This document shows positions 1 through 8,654 of a stretch of DNA of 64,000 bases, in pieces (position 1 is the first letter of the stretch; each line of letters starts with the position of its first letter). Below the pieces are notes generated by a model. That model was not told the origin of the DNA, made no database searches, and saw nothing but the letters and a program-made list of their open reading frames with translations. The DNA is from Bradyrhizobium sp. B097 (lineage in GTDB: Bacteria; Pseudomonadota; Alphaproteobacteria; Rhizobiales; Xanthobacteraceae), in assembly GCF_038957035.1 (NCBI RefSeq), contig NZ_CP152412.1, forward strand, positions 3,716,501 to 3,780,500. The letters are read 5' to 3'. The translations under genes and the position numbers were made by a program.

Positions 1-93
1 TGGTTCGAGGTGGTGCAGACCCGGGGCCATATCGAAGACGGCAAGGTCCGCCACTACCAGGTGGCGCTGCGAGTCGGGTTCACGCTGGAATAG
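1..93 (+). CDS. Dodecin family protein, C-terminal part (5' end outside window)
   Basis: The first 93 bases read in frame as the last 30 residues of a dodecin, starting [16 protein letters not shown] and ending [10 protein letters not shown] before TAG. Dodecins are about 70-residue flavin-binding proteins that form hollow dodecamers and store or buffer riboflavin and FMN. The WFEV(V) stretch contains the Trp that stacks on the flavin in known dodecins (family knowledge). The start and upstream context lie outside the window. Confidence 0.85.
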   Translation, partial: WFEVVQTRGHIEDGKVRHYQVALRVGFTLE

Positions 94-146
94 GGCGCTT
101 AGGCAGCTTATCGCGAGAGCGCGAAGCTATATCCCATCCTCAACTG

Positions 147-252
147 TCATCGTCCGGTCGAGCCGGGCGATCCAGTACGCCGCGGCTTATCGGCTCAAGC
201 GCGCGCGTCTCTGGAATACTGGATCACCCGCATGCGCATGCGCGGGTGATGA
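147..252. repeat. Imperfect inverted-repeat element
   Basis: The left arm begins TCATCGTCCGG and runs to a GATCCAGTA; the right arm begins TACTGGATCACCCGC and ends GGGTGATGA. The two ends pair imperfectly over about 30 bases. This composition is typical of the abundant short palindromic repeats in Bradyrhizobium intergenic regions. It has no coding potential. Confidence 0.6.
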
Positions 253-293
253 CACCGCGTGGTGTGACGCCTCGAATCGAGAACCATCCTCAT

Positions 294-416
294 CGTCGTC
301 CTGGCGAAAGCCAGGACCCATTACCCCAAATCTAAATTGTTGTACGACGCTGGGGCCGCTGTCCCGTTCATCACCGAATGCGGTGGTTATGGGTCCTGGC
401 TTTCGCCAGGACGACG
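294..416. repeat. 123-bp repeat with perfect 28-bp inverted ends (family A, copy 1)
   Basis: Positions 294-321 are the exact reverse complement of 389-416. Each arm itself contains the small hairpin CCTGGCGAAAGCCAGG. A second element of almost the same size and arrangement lies at 36835-36956, with the related hairpin CCTGCGAAAGCAGG. It looks like a MITE-like or REP-like element without a coding sequence. Confidence 0.8.
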
Positions 417-436
417 AATGGCAGGGAGCCGTGCCA

Positions 437-997
437 TCACCGCCGCGACAGCGGCGCGGGTGGCGGCGGGGCGGTCGAGCCCGCGGCGAGCGAGCGCTGC
501 ACCATCACGGTGTCGGACCAGCGGCCGTAGCGATAGGCGACACCGGGCAGATGGCCGACGCGGGCAAAGCCGAAGCGGTCGTGCAGCGCCAGCGAGGCGG
601 CGTTGTCGCTGTCGATGTAGCCGATCATCTGGCGGAAGCCGGCCGCCGCACAGGCGTCGACCAGTTCCTGCAACAGCCGGCCGCCGACGCCCTTGCCGGT
701 GAAGCCGTGGTGAATATAGATCGAATGCTTCACCGTATACCGATAGGCCGGACGCTTGCGGAACTGGACCACATAGGCGTAGCCGACCACCTCGCCGTCG
801 CACAGCGCGACCAGATGCGGCAGGCGGGTGTTGCGCAGATTCTTGCGGCGGTCGCGCAGGTCGTCGGGCTCCGGCGTGCCGGAATCGTCGACGCTCTCCT
901 CGATGCCGTGGCGGATGTGATAGCGGTAGATCGACAGCATCGCATCGACGTCGCTGTCGCGCGAGGGACGGACGGTGATCTTGTGATCATTCTCCAT
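437..997 (-). CDS. GNAT family N-acetyltransferase
   Basis: This 186-residue protein is a GNAT acetyltransferase of the phosphinothricin/amino-acid N-acetyltransferase type, which moves an acetyl group from acetyl-CoA to an amine. The N-terminus ITVRPSRDSDVDAMLSIY is the usual first strand and helix. IYIHHGFTGKGVGGRLLQEL (about 113-132) carries the acetyl-CoA pyrophosphate loop (Q/R-x-x-G-x-G/A type, here TGKGVG). GYIDSDNAASLALHDRFGF (about 143-161) is the usual C-terminal motif of this subgroup. The ATG at 997 lies 18 bases past the stop of the upstream decarboxylase on the same strand, so the two may be co-transcribed. The substrate cannot be read from sequence. Confidence 0.9.
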   Translation of the reverse strand: MENDHKITVRPSRDSDVDAMLSIYRYHIRHGIEESVDDSGTPEPDDLRDRRKNLRNTRLPHLVALCDGEVVGYAYVVQFRKRPAYRYTVKHSIYIHHGFTGKGVGGRLLQELVDACAAAGFRQMIGYIDSDNAASLALHDRFGFARVGHLPGVAYRYGRWSDTVMVQRSLAAGSTAPPPPAPLSRR

Positions 998-1015
998 TGC
1001 GTTGCGTCCGCTGGC

Positions 1016-3373
1016 CTATTCGGACACGACATAGGTGTAGAAGCGGACGCGGCCCGCGTCGTCGATCTCCTTGTAGATGCCCTGGACCTCGACCTCGAAG
1101 CCCGGGAATGCATTGAAGCTCGCCTCGAACATCCGCAAGTAATCGATCATCGGCTTGCTGCGTTCCGACAGCCGCTCGCCGGGCACGATGGTGGCGATGC
1201 CGGGCGGGTAGACCACGAACGGCGTCGCGGCGATGCGGCCGAAGATCTGGTCGATCGGCAGATAGTCGACGTCGTTGCGGATCAGATATTGCGCCGCCTG
1301 GCGCGGTGACATCGCGATCTCGGGCAGATGTTCGGGCAGGAATTGCTTGGCCTGTAGCGTGCTGACGCCGCCGTCGCGGAAGAAGCGGTGCATGTCGCCG
1401 CAGAGGTCGCGCAGCCGCACCCCGGTGTAGCGTTGCGGGCGGCGGCGGAAGAATTCCGGGATGACGTCCTCGACCAGCGCGTTGTCGTCGTGCAGTTTCT
1501 TGAAGGCGACGAGCCCGGACACCAGCGTGCCGGCCTTGCTCGCCTCGACGCCTGGTGTCAGCAGGAAGAGCAGGGAGTTGAGGTCGTTCTTCTCGGCGAC
1601 GATCTGGTTCTCGCGCAGATATTGCGCGACGACCGGCGCGGGGATGCCGTGGTCGGCATAGGCGCCGGTGGCGTGATCGAAGCCCGGCGTCAGCAAGGTG
1701 AGCTTGTTCGGGTCGGTCATGGCAAATCCCGCGGTCAACTCGGGGAAGCCGTGCCAGGTTTCGCCCGGGCTGAGCTGCCAGTACGACGGATTGGTCGCGA
1801 GCTGATCGGTTGAGATCGTCTCCCAGGCGACATTGTGTACGCCGTTCTCGCGCGCGACGTCGGGGATCATCACGCGGTCCGGCACGAACGGCTCGAAGAA
1901 CCAGCGCCGCTCCGCGCGCGTCTCCTTCTCCTCGAACTCGCGCTTCACGGCACGGATCTTCTTGCGCAGCTCGATGCCGAGCCGGATCGTGTCGTCCCAC
2001 AGCACTTCGCCGGAGCGGCCCTTCATCATCTGCGCGCCGACGTCGAGTGAGGCGAAGATCGGATAGAACGGCGAGGTCGAGGCGTGCTGCATGAAGCTTT
2101 CGTTGAAGCGGCGGTGCTCGACCCGGCGCTTCTGGCCCTTGATGTGGCGGTCGCGGATATGGATCTGCGAGGCCTGCGAGAAGCTCGCGAGCTGCTTGTG
2201 GGTCGATTGGGTAGCGATGATGCCGGGCGCCTCGGGGCCGAGATTGGCGAGCCCCATCGCGAAGCGGCCGGAATAGATCGGGTGGAACTTCATGAAGCCG
2301 GCCCAGGCCTCGTCGAACAGGATGTAGTCGCAGAGATGGCCGATCCGCTTGAGGATCATCTCGGCGGAGTGGATGGTGCCGTCATAGGTGCACTGCTCGA
2401 CCACGGCGACGCGGAACGGACGCTCCTTCTTCCAGGCGTTCTCGTCCTTGACCAGCGGGTGCTTGCGGATCTGGTCGCGTAAGCTCCCCTCGTCGAGCAG
2501 GTCCCAGCGCATCGGGCCGATCAGGCCCCAGGCGTTGCGCACCGTCGGCACATAGACCGGGATGCCGCCGCCGATCAGAAGCGCGCCGTGATGCGCGGCC
2601 TTGTGGTTGTTGCGGTCGAACAGCACGAGATCGCCGTCGGTGACCAGCGAGCCGAGCGCGACCTTGTTGGATGTCGAGGTGCCGTTGAGCACGAAATAGG
2701 TCTTCTCGGCGCCGAAGATCTTGGCGGCTTCCTTTTGCGCCCGCAGCGCCGGCCCCTCATGGGTGAGGAGGTCGCCGAGATCGAGCACGGAATTGTCGAG
2801 GTCGTCGCGGAACACGGCCTCGCCGAGATGCTCGACGAACACCCGGCCGATCGGGCTGCGGCTGTAGAACACGCCGCCATTGTGGCCCGGGCAGGTCCAG
2901 AGCTGGTTGCCTTCCTCGGCGTAGTCGACCAGCGCCCCGAAGAACGGGGTCTTCAGGTTCTCGGCATATTGCTTCAGCCTGGAGATCAGGTTCTTGGCGA
3001 TGAAGGACGGGGTTTCCTCGGACAGGAACACGTAGCCGTCGATGAAATCCAGCACCTCGACCGGCAGGTCCTCGAACCGCTTGCGGCGGATCAAGAGGAG
3101 GATCGGGAAGTCGAGGCCGCGGCGGCGCATCAGGTTGATCAGCGCCGCGGTCTTGCCCTCGAGACCCTTCTTGCCCCAGTCGACCACCATGCAGCCGATC
3201 GCCGCATCGGTCTGCACCGCGATCTCGGCATCTTCCAGCTTGCGGGCGCGGACCACCTCGAAACCGGAGCGCTCGATTTCGGCGATGATCTGGTTGAAGC
3301 GGATGCCTTCGAGGTCGTCGGCCTCGAAAACCGGCGCCGCGAACAGGAAGTTGAAGCGTTTGAAATAGTCCAT
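1016..3373 (-). CDS. Orn/Lys/Arg decarboxylase (PLP-dependent, fold type I)
   Basis: This 785-residue protein matches the large basic amino-acid decarboxylases, with an N-terminal receiver-like wing domain (about 1-130), a PLP-binding core and a C-terminal domain. The Schiff-base lysine is K393 in STHKQLASFSQASQ, the family signature. The ATG at 3373 (MDYFKRFNFLF) starts the conserved wing domain; the frame stays open further upstream, but that extension has no homology-like features. The product is probably a cytoplasmic enzyme making cadaverine, putrescine or agmatine; which substrate is unclear. The GNAT gene follows 18 bases downstream and could acetylate a related amine (inference). Confidence 0.92.
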   Translation of the reverse strand: MDYFKRFNFLFAAPVFEADDLEGIRFNQIIAEIERSGFEVVRARKLEDAEIAVQTDAAIGCMVVDWGKKGLEGKTAALINLMRRRGLDFPILLLIRRKRFEDLPVEVLDFIDGYVFLSEETPSFIAKNLISRLKQYAENLKTPFFGALVDYAEEGNQLWTCPGHNGGVFYSRSPIGRVFVEHLGEAVFRDDLDNSVLDLGDLLTHEGPALRAQKEAAKIFGAEKTYFVLNGTSTSNKVALGSLVTDGDLVLFDRNNHKAAHHGALLIGGGIPVYVPTVRNAWGLIGPMRWDLLDEGSLRDQIRKHPLVKDENAWKKERPFRVAVVEQCTYDGTIHSAEMILKRIGHLCDYILFDEAWAGFMKFHPIYSGRFAMGLANLGPEAPGIIATQSTHKQLASFSQASQIHIRDRHIKGQKRRVEHRRFNESFMQHASTSPFYPIFASLDVGAQMMKGRSGEVLWDDTIRLGIELRKKIRAVKREFEEKETRAERRWFFEPFVPDRVMIPDVARENGVHNVAWETISTDQLATNPSYWQLSPGETWHGFPELTAGFAMTDPNKLTLLTPGFDHATGAYADHGIPAPVVAQYLRENQIVAEKNDLNSLLFLLTPGVEASKAGTLVSGLVAFKKLHDDNALVEDVIPEFFRRRPQRYTGVRLRDLCGDMHRFFRDGGVSTLQAKQFLPEHLPEIAMSPRQAAQYLIRNDVDYLPIDQIFGRIAATPFVVYPPGIATIVPGERLSERSKPMIDYLRMFEASFNAFPGFEVEVQGIYKEIDDAGRVRFYTYVVSE

Positions 3374-3520
3374 GCATGTCCCCGAAACTGGTCCGCTGAA
3401 CCTGTCTGCACAATTCATGACAAAGAGATGACAATCCCTCTGCGACGCCAGGTGCCATGGCCAAATCCGCGTCTCCGCGCTGAACTGCCGATATAGCCAG
3501 CCGTCGGAAAGCACGGCGTC

Positions 3521-4177
3521 ATGCCCCAGCCTGCTCAACCCACTGTTGCCGACCATTTGGCCGCGCTCGAGCGGCTTGCCCCGGATTTCGACCGCGAGCG
3601 CCGGCTTCCCGACGCCGTGGTCCGCGCCCTGGCCGAGGCCGGAATGTCTCGGCTGTATTTGCCGAAGGCGCTGGGCGGGCCGGAATTCTCGCCGCTCGAC
3701 TTCATGACGATCGTCGAGGCGGCCGCCGCGCTCGACGGCTCGGTCTGCTGGCCGGTCGGCAATGGCGGCGGCATGAGCCGGGCCGGCGGCTATCTGCCGG
3801 AGGAGGTGGTGCGGGGCTGGTTCGCCGATCCGCTGGCGTTCATCGCGAGCGCCACCAGGGCGATCGGGACGGCGGTCGAGGTCGAGGGCGGCTATCGGGT
3901 CAGCGGACGCTGGCCGTTCGGCAGCGGCGCGCCCCACGCCACCAGGTTCAAGGGGCTGGCGTGCGTCAAGGGTCCCGACGGCAAGGATGGCCCGCCGATC
4001 TGCTGCTACGTCGATCGCGCCGACGTCCGCCTCCACGACACCTGATTCGTGTCCGGACTGCACGCCACCGGGAGCTGCGACTTCGAGATGCAGGACTGCT
4101 TCGTGCCTGACAGCCACACCCATCCGCTGGTCGACTTCAAGCCGACCCAGCCGGGTATCCCGTACCGCCCCGCGTAA
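3521..4177 (+). pseudogene. Acyl-CoA dehydrogenase family pseudogene (nonsense codon and lost C-terminus)
   Basis: The first 174 residues resemble the N-terminal half of acyl-CoA dehydrogenase/flavin monooxygenase family proteins (DHLAALERLAPDFDRERRLP, LYLPKALGGPEF, GYRVSGRWPFGSG). Translation stops at a TGA at 4043-4045, yet the same frame continues for 43 further residues in family-like sequence (FVSGLHATGSCDFEMQDCFV) to a TAA at 4175-4177. The aligned residue at the TGA is expected to be Trp (TGG), so one base change explains the stop. Even with read-through the product is about 218 residues, against about 380-400 in intact members, so the C-terminal helical domain is gone. Confidence 0.85.
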
Positions 4178-4251
4178 AGCTCGGCCTGCCGCTCGGCACG
4201 ACGCGGTTTTGAGCAGGGCCGCCGGCGGTACAGGTTTCTTGCGTCGAGCGG

Positions 4252-4674
4252 TCAGGAAGCGACCGGCACCAGGCCGTAGCGCAGCATCGTCTCTTTCATC
4301 CTGGCTGGATCGGGGGCACCCCCCGCCATCAGGGCCGCCATGTCCTTGAAATATTGCGGTCCGAGCGCGCCGGGGCTGAGGAGGCAGAGGCAGGTCGCCG
4401 GACCGTTCGAGCGGTTGGTGAAGCCGTGCACGACACCGCGCTTGATGAATACCGATTCGCCGGGCCCGATGTCGATCTCCTTGCCGTCGACCCGCCAGGT
4501 CGAGACGCCCGAAAGCCCGTAGATCGTCTCGTCCCAGCTCTCGTGATAGTGCGGAATCGGCATCCGGGCGTTCGGCTGCAGCGTCATCTCGAACAGGTCG
4601 ACGCTGCCGCCGGTGGTCTCCTTGCTCTGCAGGAATTTGAGCTGCAACGTACCGAAATCAATCAGGTCGGGCAT
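4252..4674 (-). CDS. Cupin domain-containing protein
   Basis: This 140-residue single-domain cupin contains the first cupin motif PHYHESWDETIYGLSG (two His and a Glu likely binding a metal) and the second motif around GPGESVFIKRGVVHGFTN. The start at 4674 (MPDLIDFGTL) gives a normal cupin length; the longer open frame upstream lacks family sequence. The enzymatic role or ligand is not known. The gene is convergent with the broken acyl-CoA dehydrogenase gene. Confidence 0.85.
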   Translation of the reverse strand: MPDLIDFGTLQLKFLQSKETTGGSVDLFEMTLQPNARMPIPHYHESWDETIYGLSGVSTWRVDGKEIDIGPGESVFIKRGVVHGFTNRSNGPATCLCLLSPGALGPQYFKDMAALMAGGAPDPARMKETMLRYGLVPVAS

Positions 4675-4820
4675 GACGGACTCGCAAATGGTTCGGGTGC
4701 CCACGATAGCGGACGGCGCCGAAGGAAGCCAACGGCGTGTGCGGCCCGGACGCGCGAAGCGATGTCCGGGCCGGACTAATGATCCCGCATTCCGCTCATG
4801 CCGGCTCAGCGCCGGTGCGC

Positions 4821-5444
4821 TCAGTAGACGAGGTTCGTACCCGGCGGCTTCTCCAGTGCCGCCGCCAGCGTGCGATACTCCTCGCAGTCGGTGCCGCAGA
4901 TCTCGGCGATCCGCTGCAAATGATACTGCGCCTGGTCGCGGTTGCCTTGTTCGATCTGCCACAGGCCGTAGTAGTTCCACGTCAGCACGTGGTTCGGATC
5001 GGCCTTCAGCGCGCGCTCGTACCAGACCTGCGACTGCTTGTAGTCGCCGAGCTTGCGATAGGAGTAACCGATCAGGTTCGCGACATCAGGATGATCATCG
5101 CGGCCGAGCGCGTGCAGTTGATCGATCGCGGCGGCATAGTCGTTGTGTTCGTAGATCGTCGCATAGGCCGCGCGGTAGCCGTCGCGGAATGCCGGGTCGT
5201 CGAAGCCCGATTGCTTGATCGGCTTCTTGACCCTGTGCGTGGTCTTTCTGTCCTTTTGCTGGGGATAGGCCGGCGCAGGCGTGCTGTAGCTCGACCCGTA
5301 GAAGTCTCCGCCGCCTGCTCCTCCTCCGCCGCCACCACCACCTCCACCGGCGGCGAGGGCGGTGTGCGGTGGGAACAGGATGATCGGCGCTGTCAGAAAT
5401 GCCGTAAGCATTGCGAGCTTCATCGGTGACTTGATCATGCGCAT
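4821..5444 (-). CDS. Secreted tetratricopeptide-repeat protein (copy 1)
   Basis: This 207-residue protein has an N-terminal signal peptide (hydrophobic stretch ending TALA) and then an unusual ten-glycine run. The C-terminal half has TPR-like units: DDHPDVANLIGYSYRKLGDY, QSQVWYERALKADPNHVLTWNYYG and EQGNRDQAQYHLQRIAEICG. The tail reads ALEKPPGTNLVY. A close paralog with the same tail (ALEKPPGTGLVY) is at the right edge of the window. It is likely a periplasmic protein-interaction module of unknown function. Confidence 0.85.
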   Translation of the reverse strand: MRMIKSPMKLAMLTAFLTAPIILFPPHTALAAGGGGGGGGGGAGGGDFYGSSYSTPAPAYPQQKDRKTTHRVKKPIKQSGFDDPAFRDGYRAAYATIYEHNDYAAAIDQLHALGRDDHPDVANLIGYSYRKLGDYKQSQVWYERALKADPNHVLTWNYYGLWQIEQGNRDQAQYHLQRIAEICGTDCEEYRTLAAALEKPPGTNLVY

Positions 5445-5796
5445 CTCCCGATTTGATGTGGCAGTCGTTGACCTGAAGGACTAACTCCCGATCGCGGGAG
5501 ACATTCCGTTCGTTCTGAAAAATTGTTTGCCGATGCGGCAATCGCACTGTCGCTTCCGAACGTCGCGCGTGCACGCGCGTGCTGTTTGTTCGCGCCATCG
5601 AACGACGGCGCCGAAACTAACATCGGTGTTAGAATCGCGCCGGTCGCACAAGGGCAGTGAAGGGCAGGTCAGCGTCAATGCGTGTAGCCCAGATGAGCGA
5701 AGCGATATCCGGGATCTTTCGTTCCGCATATCGCGGAGCCCGTCATCGGGCGCGCATTTCGCGCGAGCCGTTGGCTCATGCGGGCCGCAAGTGCCG
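5445..5796. other. Intergenic region with a degenerate repeat
   Basis: This 352-base gap separates the TPR gene, which starts here, from the 3' end of the adenylate cyclase gene. No supported gene is present. Positions about 5683-5787 resemble the GTAGCCCGGATGAGCG-type palindromic repeat seen more clearly at 15517-15584. The part next to 5444 should hold the TPR gene promoter, but no clear -35/-10 pair stands out. Confidence 0.6.
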
Positions 5797-7530
5797 CTAC
5801 TTCTGCTCCAGGTGCCAGGCGCCGTCCCAGTCCGCCGCCGGCGGATTTTGCCTGAACGCTGCGACGCGTGCCTTCATAGTGATCGACGGTCCGTCGCCCG
5901 GCGCCGCAACCAGTGCCGCAGTGAAAGCTTGCTCGGCGTCGTCCCAGCGGCGGTCGCGATAGGCGTCGAGACCATCCGCGTAGTGCTGCCGCAACTCGGT
6001 CTGCGCCGGCGTCAGCTCGTCCTTCTTGCCGAGGATCTCGAACACGGCGACCGGCTGGGTCTGGCCGACGGCGACGAGGCGGTCGATCTCGCGCAGCTCG
6101 ATGGTCGCGGCGCAGGCGCTCGCGGTGGCTTCCGAGATCAGGCTGCGGCTGCCGTAGAACTTGTTGGCGCCTTCCAGCCGCGAGGCGAGGTTCACGGTGT
6201 CGCCGAGCACGGTGTAGCTCATCATGAATTCGGAGCCGATGCTGCCGACCAGCACTTCACCGGTGGCGATGCCGATGCGGATGTCGCAATCGGCCGGGAT
6301 CGCGCGCACGCCGAGCAGCTCGGGCAGATCCTTGCGCAGCTGGTTGACCTGGCCGATCATGTCGATGGCGGCAAGCGCGGCCAGATGGGTCTGCTCGGTT
6401 TCCTCGACGAAGGGCGCGCCCCAATAGGCCATGATGGCGTCGCCGATATATTTGTCGATGATGCCGCGATGCGCATGGACCGGCGCCGACATCGTCGACA
6501 GATAGAGGTTCATGATCTTGACGAGGCCGCTCGGCGTCACGCCTTCGCTCAGGCGGGTAAAGCCCTTCATGTCGCAGAACATCACCGTCATGACGCGGCG
6601 CTGTCCCTCGGTGGCGGCGATCGCCGGCTGCTCGAGCAGGCCTTCTGCGATCCGCGGATTGATGTAGCGGCCGAACGTCTCGCGGATGCGCTGGTTGTGG
6701 CGCAGCGTCTCGATCATGCGGTTGAAGGCGGCGGAGAGCTGGCCGATCTCGTCCTGGGTCGTGATCGTGATGGCGCCGTCGAGGCGCCCCGCCTCGACCT
6801 CGCGGGTGCCCTCCAGCAGCTGCATCACCGGGCGCGTGATGCCGCTGCCGACCAGCATCGCGAACACGAAGCCGAGGATCGCGGCAATCGCGGTCACGAC
6901 ACCGGAGATGATGATCGCCCGCTGCTGCGCATTCATCACCTTCGCGGCGGCCGAAGCGACCTGCGCCAGCATGTCGGTGCGAATGCCTTCGATCTTGTTG
7001 GTGAAGTCGTCGCGCAGCACGTCGGCGCGGAGCGTGGTCGCTTTCGCGGCCGCGAAGTCCTGAGCGTCGAGCTGGTCGAGCAGCGTCTTGTTCTCGGCGT
7101 TCAGGCGCATCAAGAGATCGTTGACGGCATTGTCGATGCGGTCATCGAGGCGCCCGAGGGCAGCGTTGTCCGACGGGGTCGAGGGATCGGCGATGATCGA
7201 ATCGATCAGCGCGCGCGCCGCATCGGCCTCGCGCTTGATCGTCGGCTCGATCTCGTCGAACGTCTTGCGCGCCGCGTCGTAGCCGCTGGCTTCCCCCGGC
7301 GCCTGCATCTTCGCCATCATCATCCGGCGCATCGCCAACGACCGCTCCAGCGAGCGGATGTTGACGCGGGCGAGATGGCCATAGGCGGGGATGTAGCGGT
7401 TGGTGAGCTCATCCAGGAGGTGGCCGACCTGGCCCGCCATCACCATCGACAGCAGCGAGGTGACCACCGCGAGGACGATGAGTCCCGCGGCGATGCCGAC
7501 GATCTTCTGCCTGATCGAATTGCGAAACAT
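5797..7530 (-). CDS. Membrane adenylate cyclase, HAMP and class III catalytic domain
   Basis: The 577-residue protein has a first membrane segment at about 10-32, an extracytoplasmic helical sensor region, a second membrane segment (about 207-232), a HAMP linker and a class III cyclase domain. The catalytic domain shows VMFCDMKGFTRLSE (first metal Asp), KYIGDAIMAYWGAP (second metal Asp) and LGDTVNLASRLEG (end of the substrate site). A short TPR-like tail follows (LRQHYADGLDAYRDRRWDDAEQAF). It probably makes cAMP in response to a periplasmic or membrane signal. Confidence 0.93.
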   Translation of the reverse strand: MFRNSIRQKIVGIAAGLIVLAVVTSLLSMVMAGQVGHLLDELTNRYIPAYGHLARVNIRSLERSLAMRRMMMAKMQAPGEASGYDAARKTFDEIEPTIKREADAARALIDSIIADPSTPSDNAALGRLDDRIDNAVNDLLMRLNAENKTLLDQLDAQDFAAAKATTLRADVLRDDFTNKIEGIRTDMLAQVASAAAKVMNAQQRAIIISGVVTAIAAILGFVFAMLVGSGITRPVMQLLEGTREVEAGRLDGAITITTQDEIGQLSAAFNRMIETLRHNQRIRETFGRYINPRIAEGLLEQPAIAATEGQRRVMTVMFCDMKGFTRLSEGVTPSGLVKIMNLYLSTMSAPVHAHRGIIDKYIGDAIMAYWGAPFVEETEQTHLAALAAIDMIGQVNQLRKDLPELLGVRAIPADCDIRIGIATGEVLVGSIGSEFMMSYTVLGDTVNLASRLEGANKFYGSRSLISEATASACAATIELREIDRLVAVGQTQPVAVFEILGKKDELTPAQTELRQHYADGLDAYRDRRWDDAEQAFTAALVAAPGDGPSITMKARVAAFRQNPPAADWDGAWHLEQK

Positions 7531-7665
7531 GCCCAGCCCGCCCGCAGCTGCAATAAGCGGATCACCCCCGCCATGGCAGCGAACCAGCTAATAGAGTTCC
7601 GCGGCCCGCGGTGCAAGCGACCGGCGTGGCCGGTCTCGCCGCCGAAGGAGGGCAGGCGTCAGGGG

Positions 7666-8220
7666 TTAGCGCAGCCCTTCGTAGACCATGAGGCCGCGCG
7701 CGATGGCGAGCTTGCGCAGGGTCCGCGGCACCAGCCGCTCCTGGGGATGCAGGTAGCGCCACGAGGTCAGGACGAGGTCGTGCAGCCGGGTGACGTCGTC
7801 CTCGAACGGGGCGAGCAGGCCAGTCAGGCTCGCCGGCATATGGACGCGGGCGGTGAAGGGCAGCAGCAGCAATTCAAGGTGCGCCTTGGACCCGGTCTCG
7901 GTCGTGGCGGTGATGCCGGCGATGGCCGGCAGGGTCTCTTCGACGACACAGGTGATGATGTCCTCGATCTCGCCGCGGCTCTCGCCGGTGAAAAGGGCGG
8001 AAAAGCTGCGGTTCTTGAGGTCGCAGCCGAGCAGGGCGGAGGTGCGGGTGCCGGCGACGCGGAACGGAAAGCGGGTCTCGCCGTCATAGGACAGCACGAA
8101 GATGTCGGACAGCAGCTCGCGCACCGCGGACGGCTCAAACTCACTCCGGTCGGGTGCACGCGCAGTGCCGCGCTTCGCATTCCAATAGGCGAAGAATTCG
8201 CGGCTGGAGCTGTGTTTCAT
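7666..8220 (-). CDS. PAS domain-containing protein
   Basis: This 184-residue cytoplasmic protein fits the small alphaproteobacterial PAS_5-type family: FFAYWNAKRGTARAPDRSEFEP, the DIFVLSYDGETRFPFRVAGTRTSALLG core and a conserved LLPF stretch. No output domain is attached, so the signalling partner is unknown. A perfect CtrA-type site lies 148 bases upstream (8368-8383), which suggests cell-cycle or motility-linked control. Confidence 0.85.
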   Translation of the reverse strand: MKHSSSREFFAYWNAKRGTARAPDRSEFEPSAVRELLSDIFVLSYDGETRFPFRVAGTRTSALLGCDLKNRSFSALFTGESRGEIEDIITCVVEETLPAIAGITATTETGSKAHLELLLLPFTARVHMPASLTGLLAPFEDDVTRLHDLVLTSWRYLHPQERLVPRTLRKLAIARGLMVYEGLR

Positions 8221-8367
8221 CTAAGAACCTTGCCCGGCACCTGGCTCGGCGGGACACATCTGTCCCGGTTTTGCTCAGGCGCCTTCCCTTCTCTGTTGTG
8301 CAGGGAAGGCTGTGCAGCGTCCATGCCGTGGCCGCGGTTTGGGCGGCTTATCGGCAGCTTTGTGTTG

Positions 8368-8383
8368 TTAACGTAAATTTAAC
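8368..8383. promoter_or_regulatory. Perfect CtrA-type binding site
   Basis: TTAACGTAAATTTAAC matches the alphaproteobacterial CtrA consensus TTAA-N7-TTAAC. The half-sites are symmetric, so it could serve the divergent PAS gene or the RNA candidate to its right. Confidence 0.6.
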
Positions 8384-8460
8384 TATGTCCTTGGCGGCCG
8401 CGGAACCTCCGCGTAGGGTCCGCGCGTTCCCGTTCGCCGGCTGCCCCAAGCGCCGGCGTG

Positions 8461-8594
8461 GTTGGTACACAGGTGGCGTCAAACAGTTTGGTCACCGTGC
8501 GGGGAGGGGTGGGGATGTTCTCCCGATCCCTCTGGGGCACGAGAAGACCAGCTGATCAGGGAGGGCGTTCTCAGCGCCCTCCCTTTATCTTTTT
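8461..8594 (+). ncRNA. Candidate structured small RNA ending in an intrinsic terminator
   Basis: Consecutive hairpins can be drawn: 8472-8496 (GGTG...CAAA/TTTG...CACC), 8504-8532 (GAGGG...GGGA/TCCC...CCCTC) and the terminator hairpin 8559-8583. No open reading frame with family features lies here, and the nearest upstream plus-strand gene is far away, so the terminator needs a local transcript. The 5' end is a guess. I could not assign an Rfam family. Confidence 0.4.
8559..8594 (+). terminator. Rho-independent terminator
   Basis: GGGAGGGCG (8559-8567) pairs perfectly with CGCCCTCCC (8575-8583) around a seven-base loop and is followed by TTTATCTTTTT. It is a strong intrinsic terminator on the plus strand. 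Confidence 0.75.
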
Positions 8595-8607
8595 GCCAAG
8601 ATATCGT

Positions 8608-8654
8608 GTCCCGGACGCAGTGCAGCGCAAAGCGCTGCGCTGCAGAGCCGGGAC
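8608..8654. repeat. Small palindromic repeat (GTCCCGG...CCGGGAC)
   Basis: Outer arms GTCCCGG and CCGGGAC enclose an inner GCAGCGC/GCGCTGC hairpin. It belongs to the style of short intergenic palindromes common in this group. Confidence 0.55.

Larger units (their letters stand above)
94..436. other. Intergenic region made mostly of two palindromic repeats
   Basis: No gene is seen between the dodecin stop and the end of the GNAT gene. The interval is filled by two repeat elements (147-252 and 294-416), each with inverted arms. Both flanking genes end here (convergent), so the repeats sit in a place where insertion would be tolerated and where hairpins could help end transcription. Confidence 0.8.

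Noticed and set aside
4043..4045. In-frame TGA as a selenocysteine codon
   Set aside because: No SECIS-like hairpin was seen right after it, the expected residue is Trp, and the gene also lacks its C-terminal domain, so a nonsense mutation is the simpler reading.
5527..8376. A 949-residue open frame on the plus strand
   Set aside because: It is antisense to the adenylate cyclase and PAS genes, is rich in Arg/Asp/His from reading high-GC codons backwards and shows no domain. The genes on the minus strand have full family motifs.
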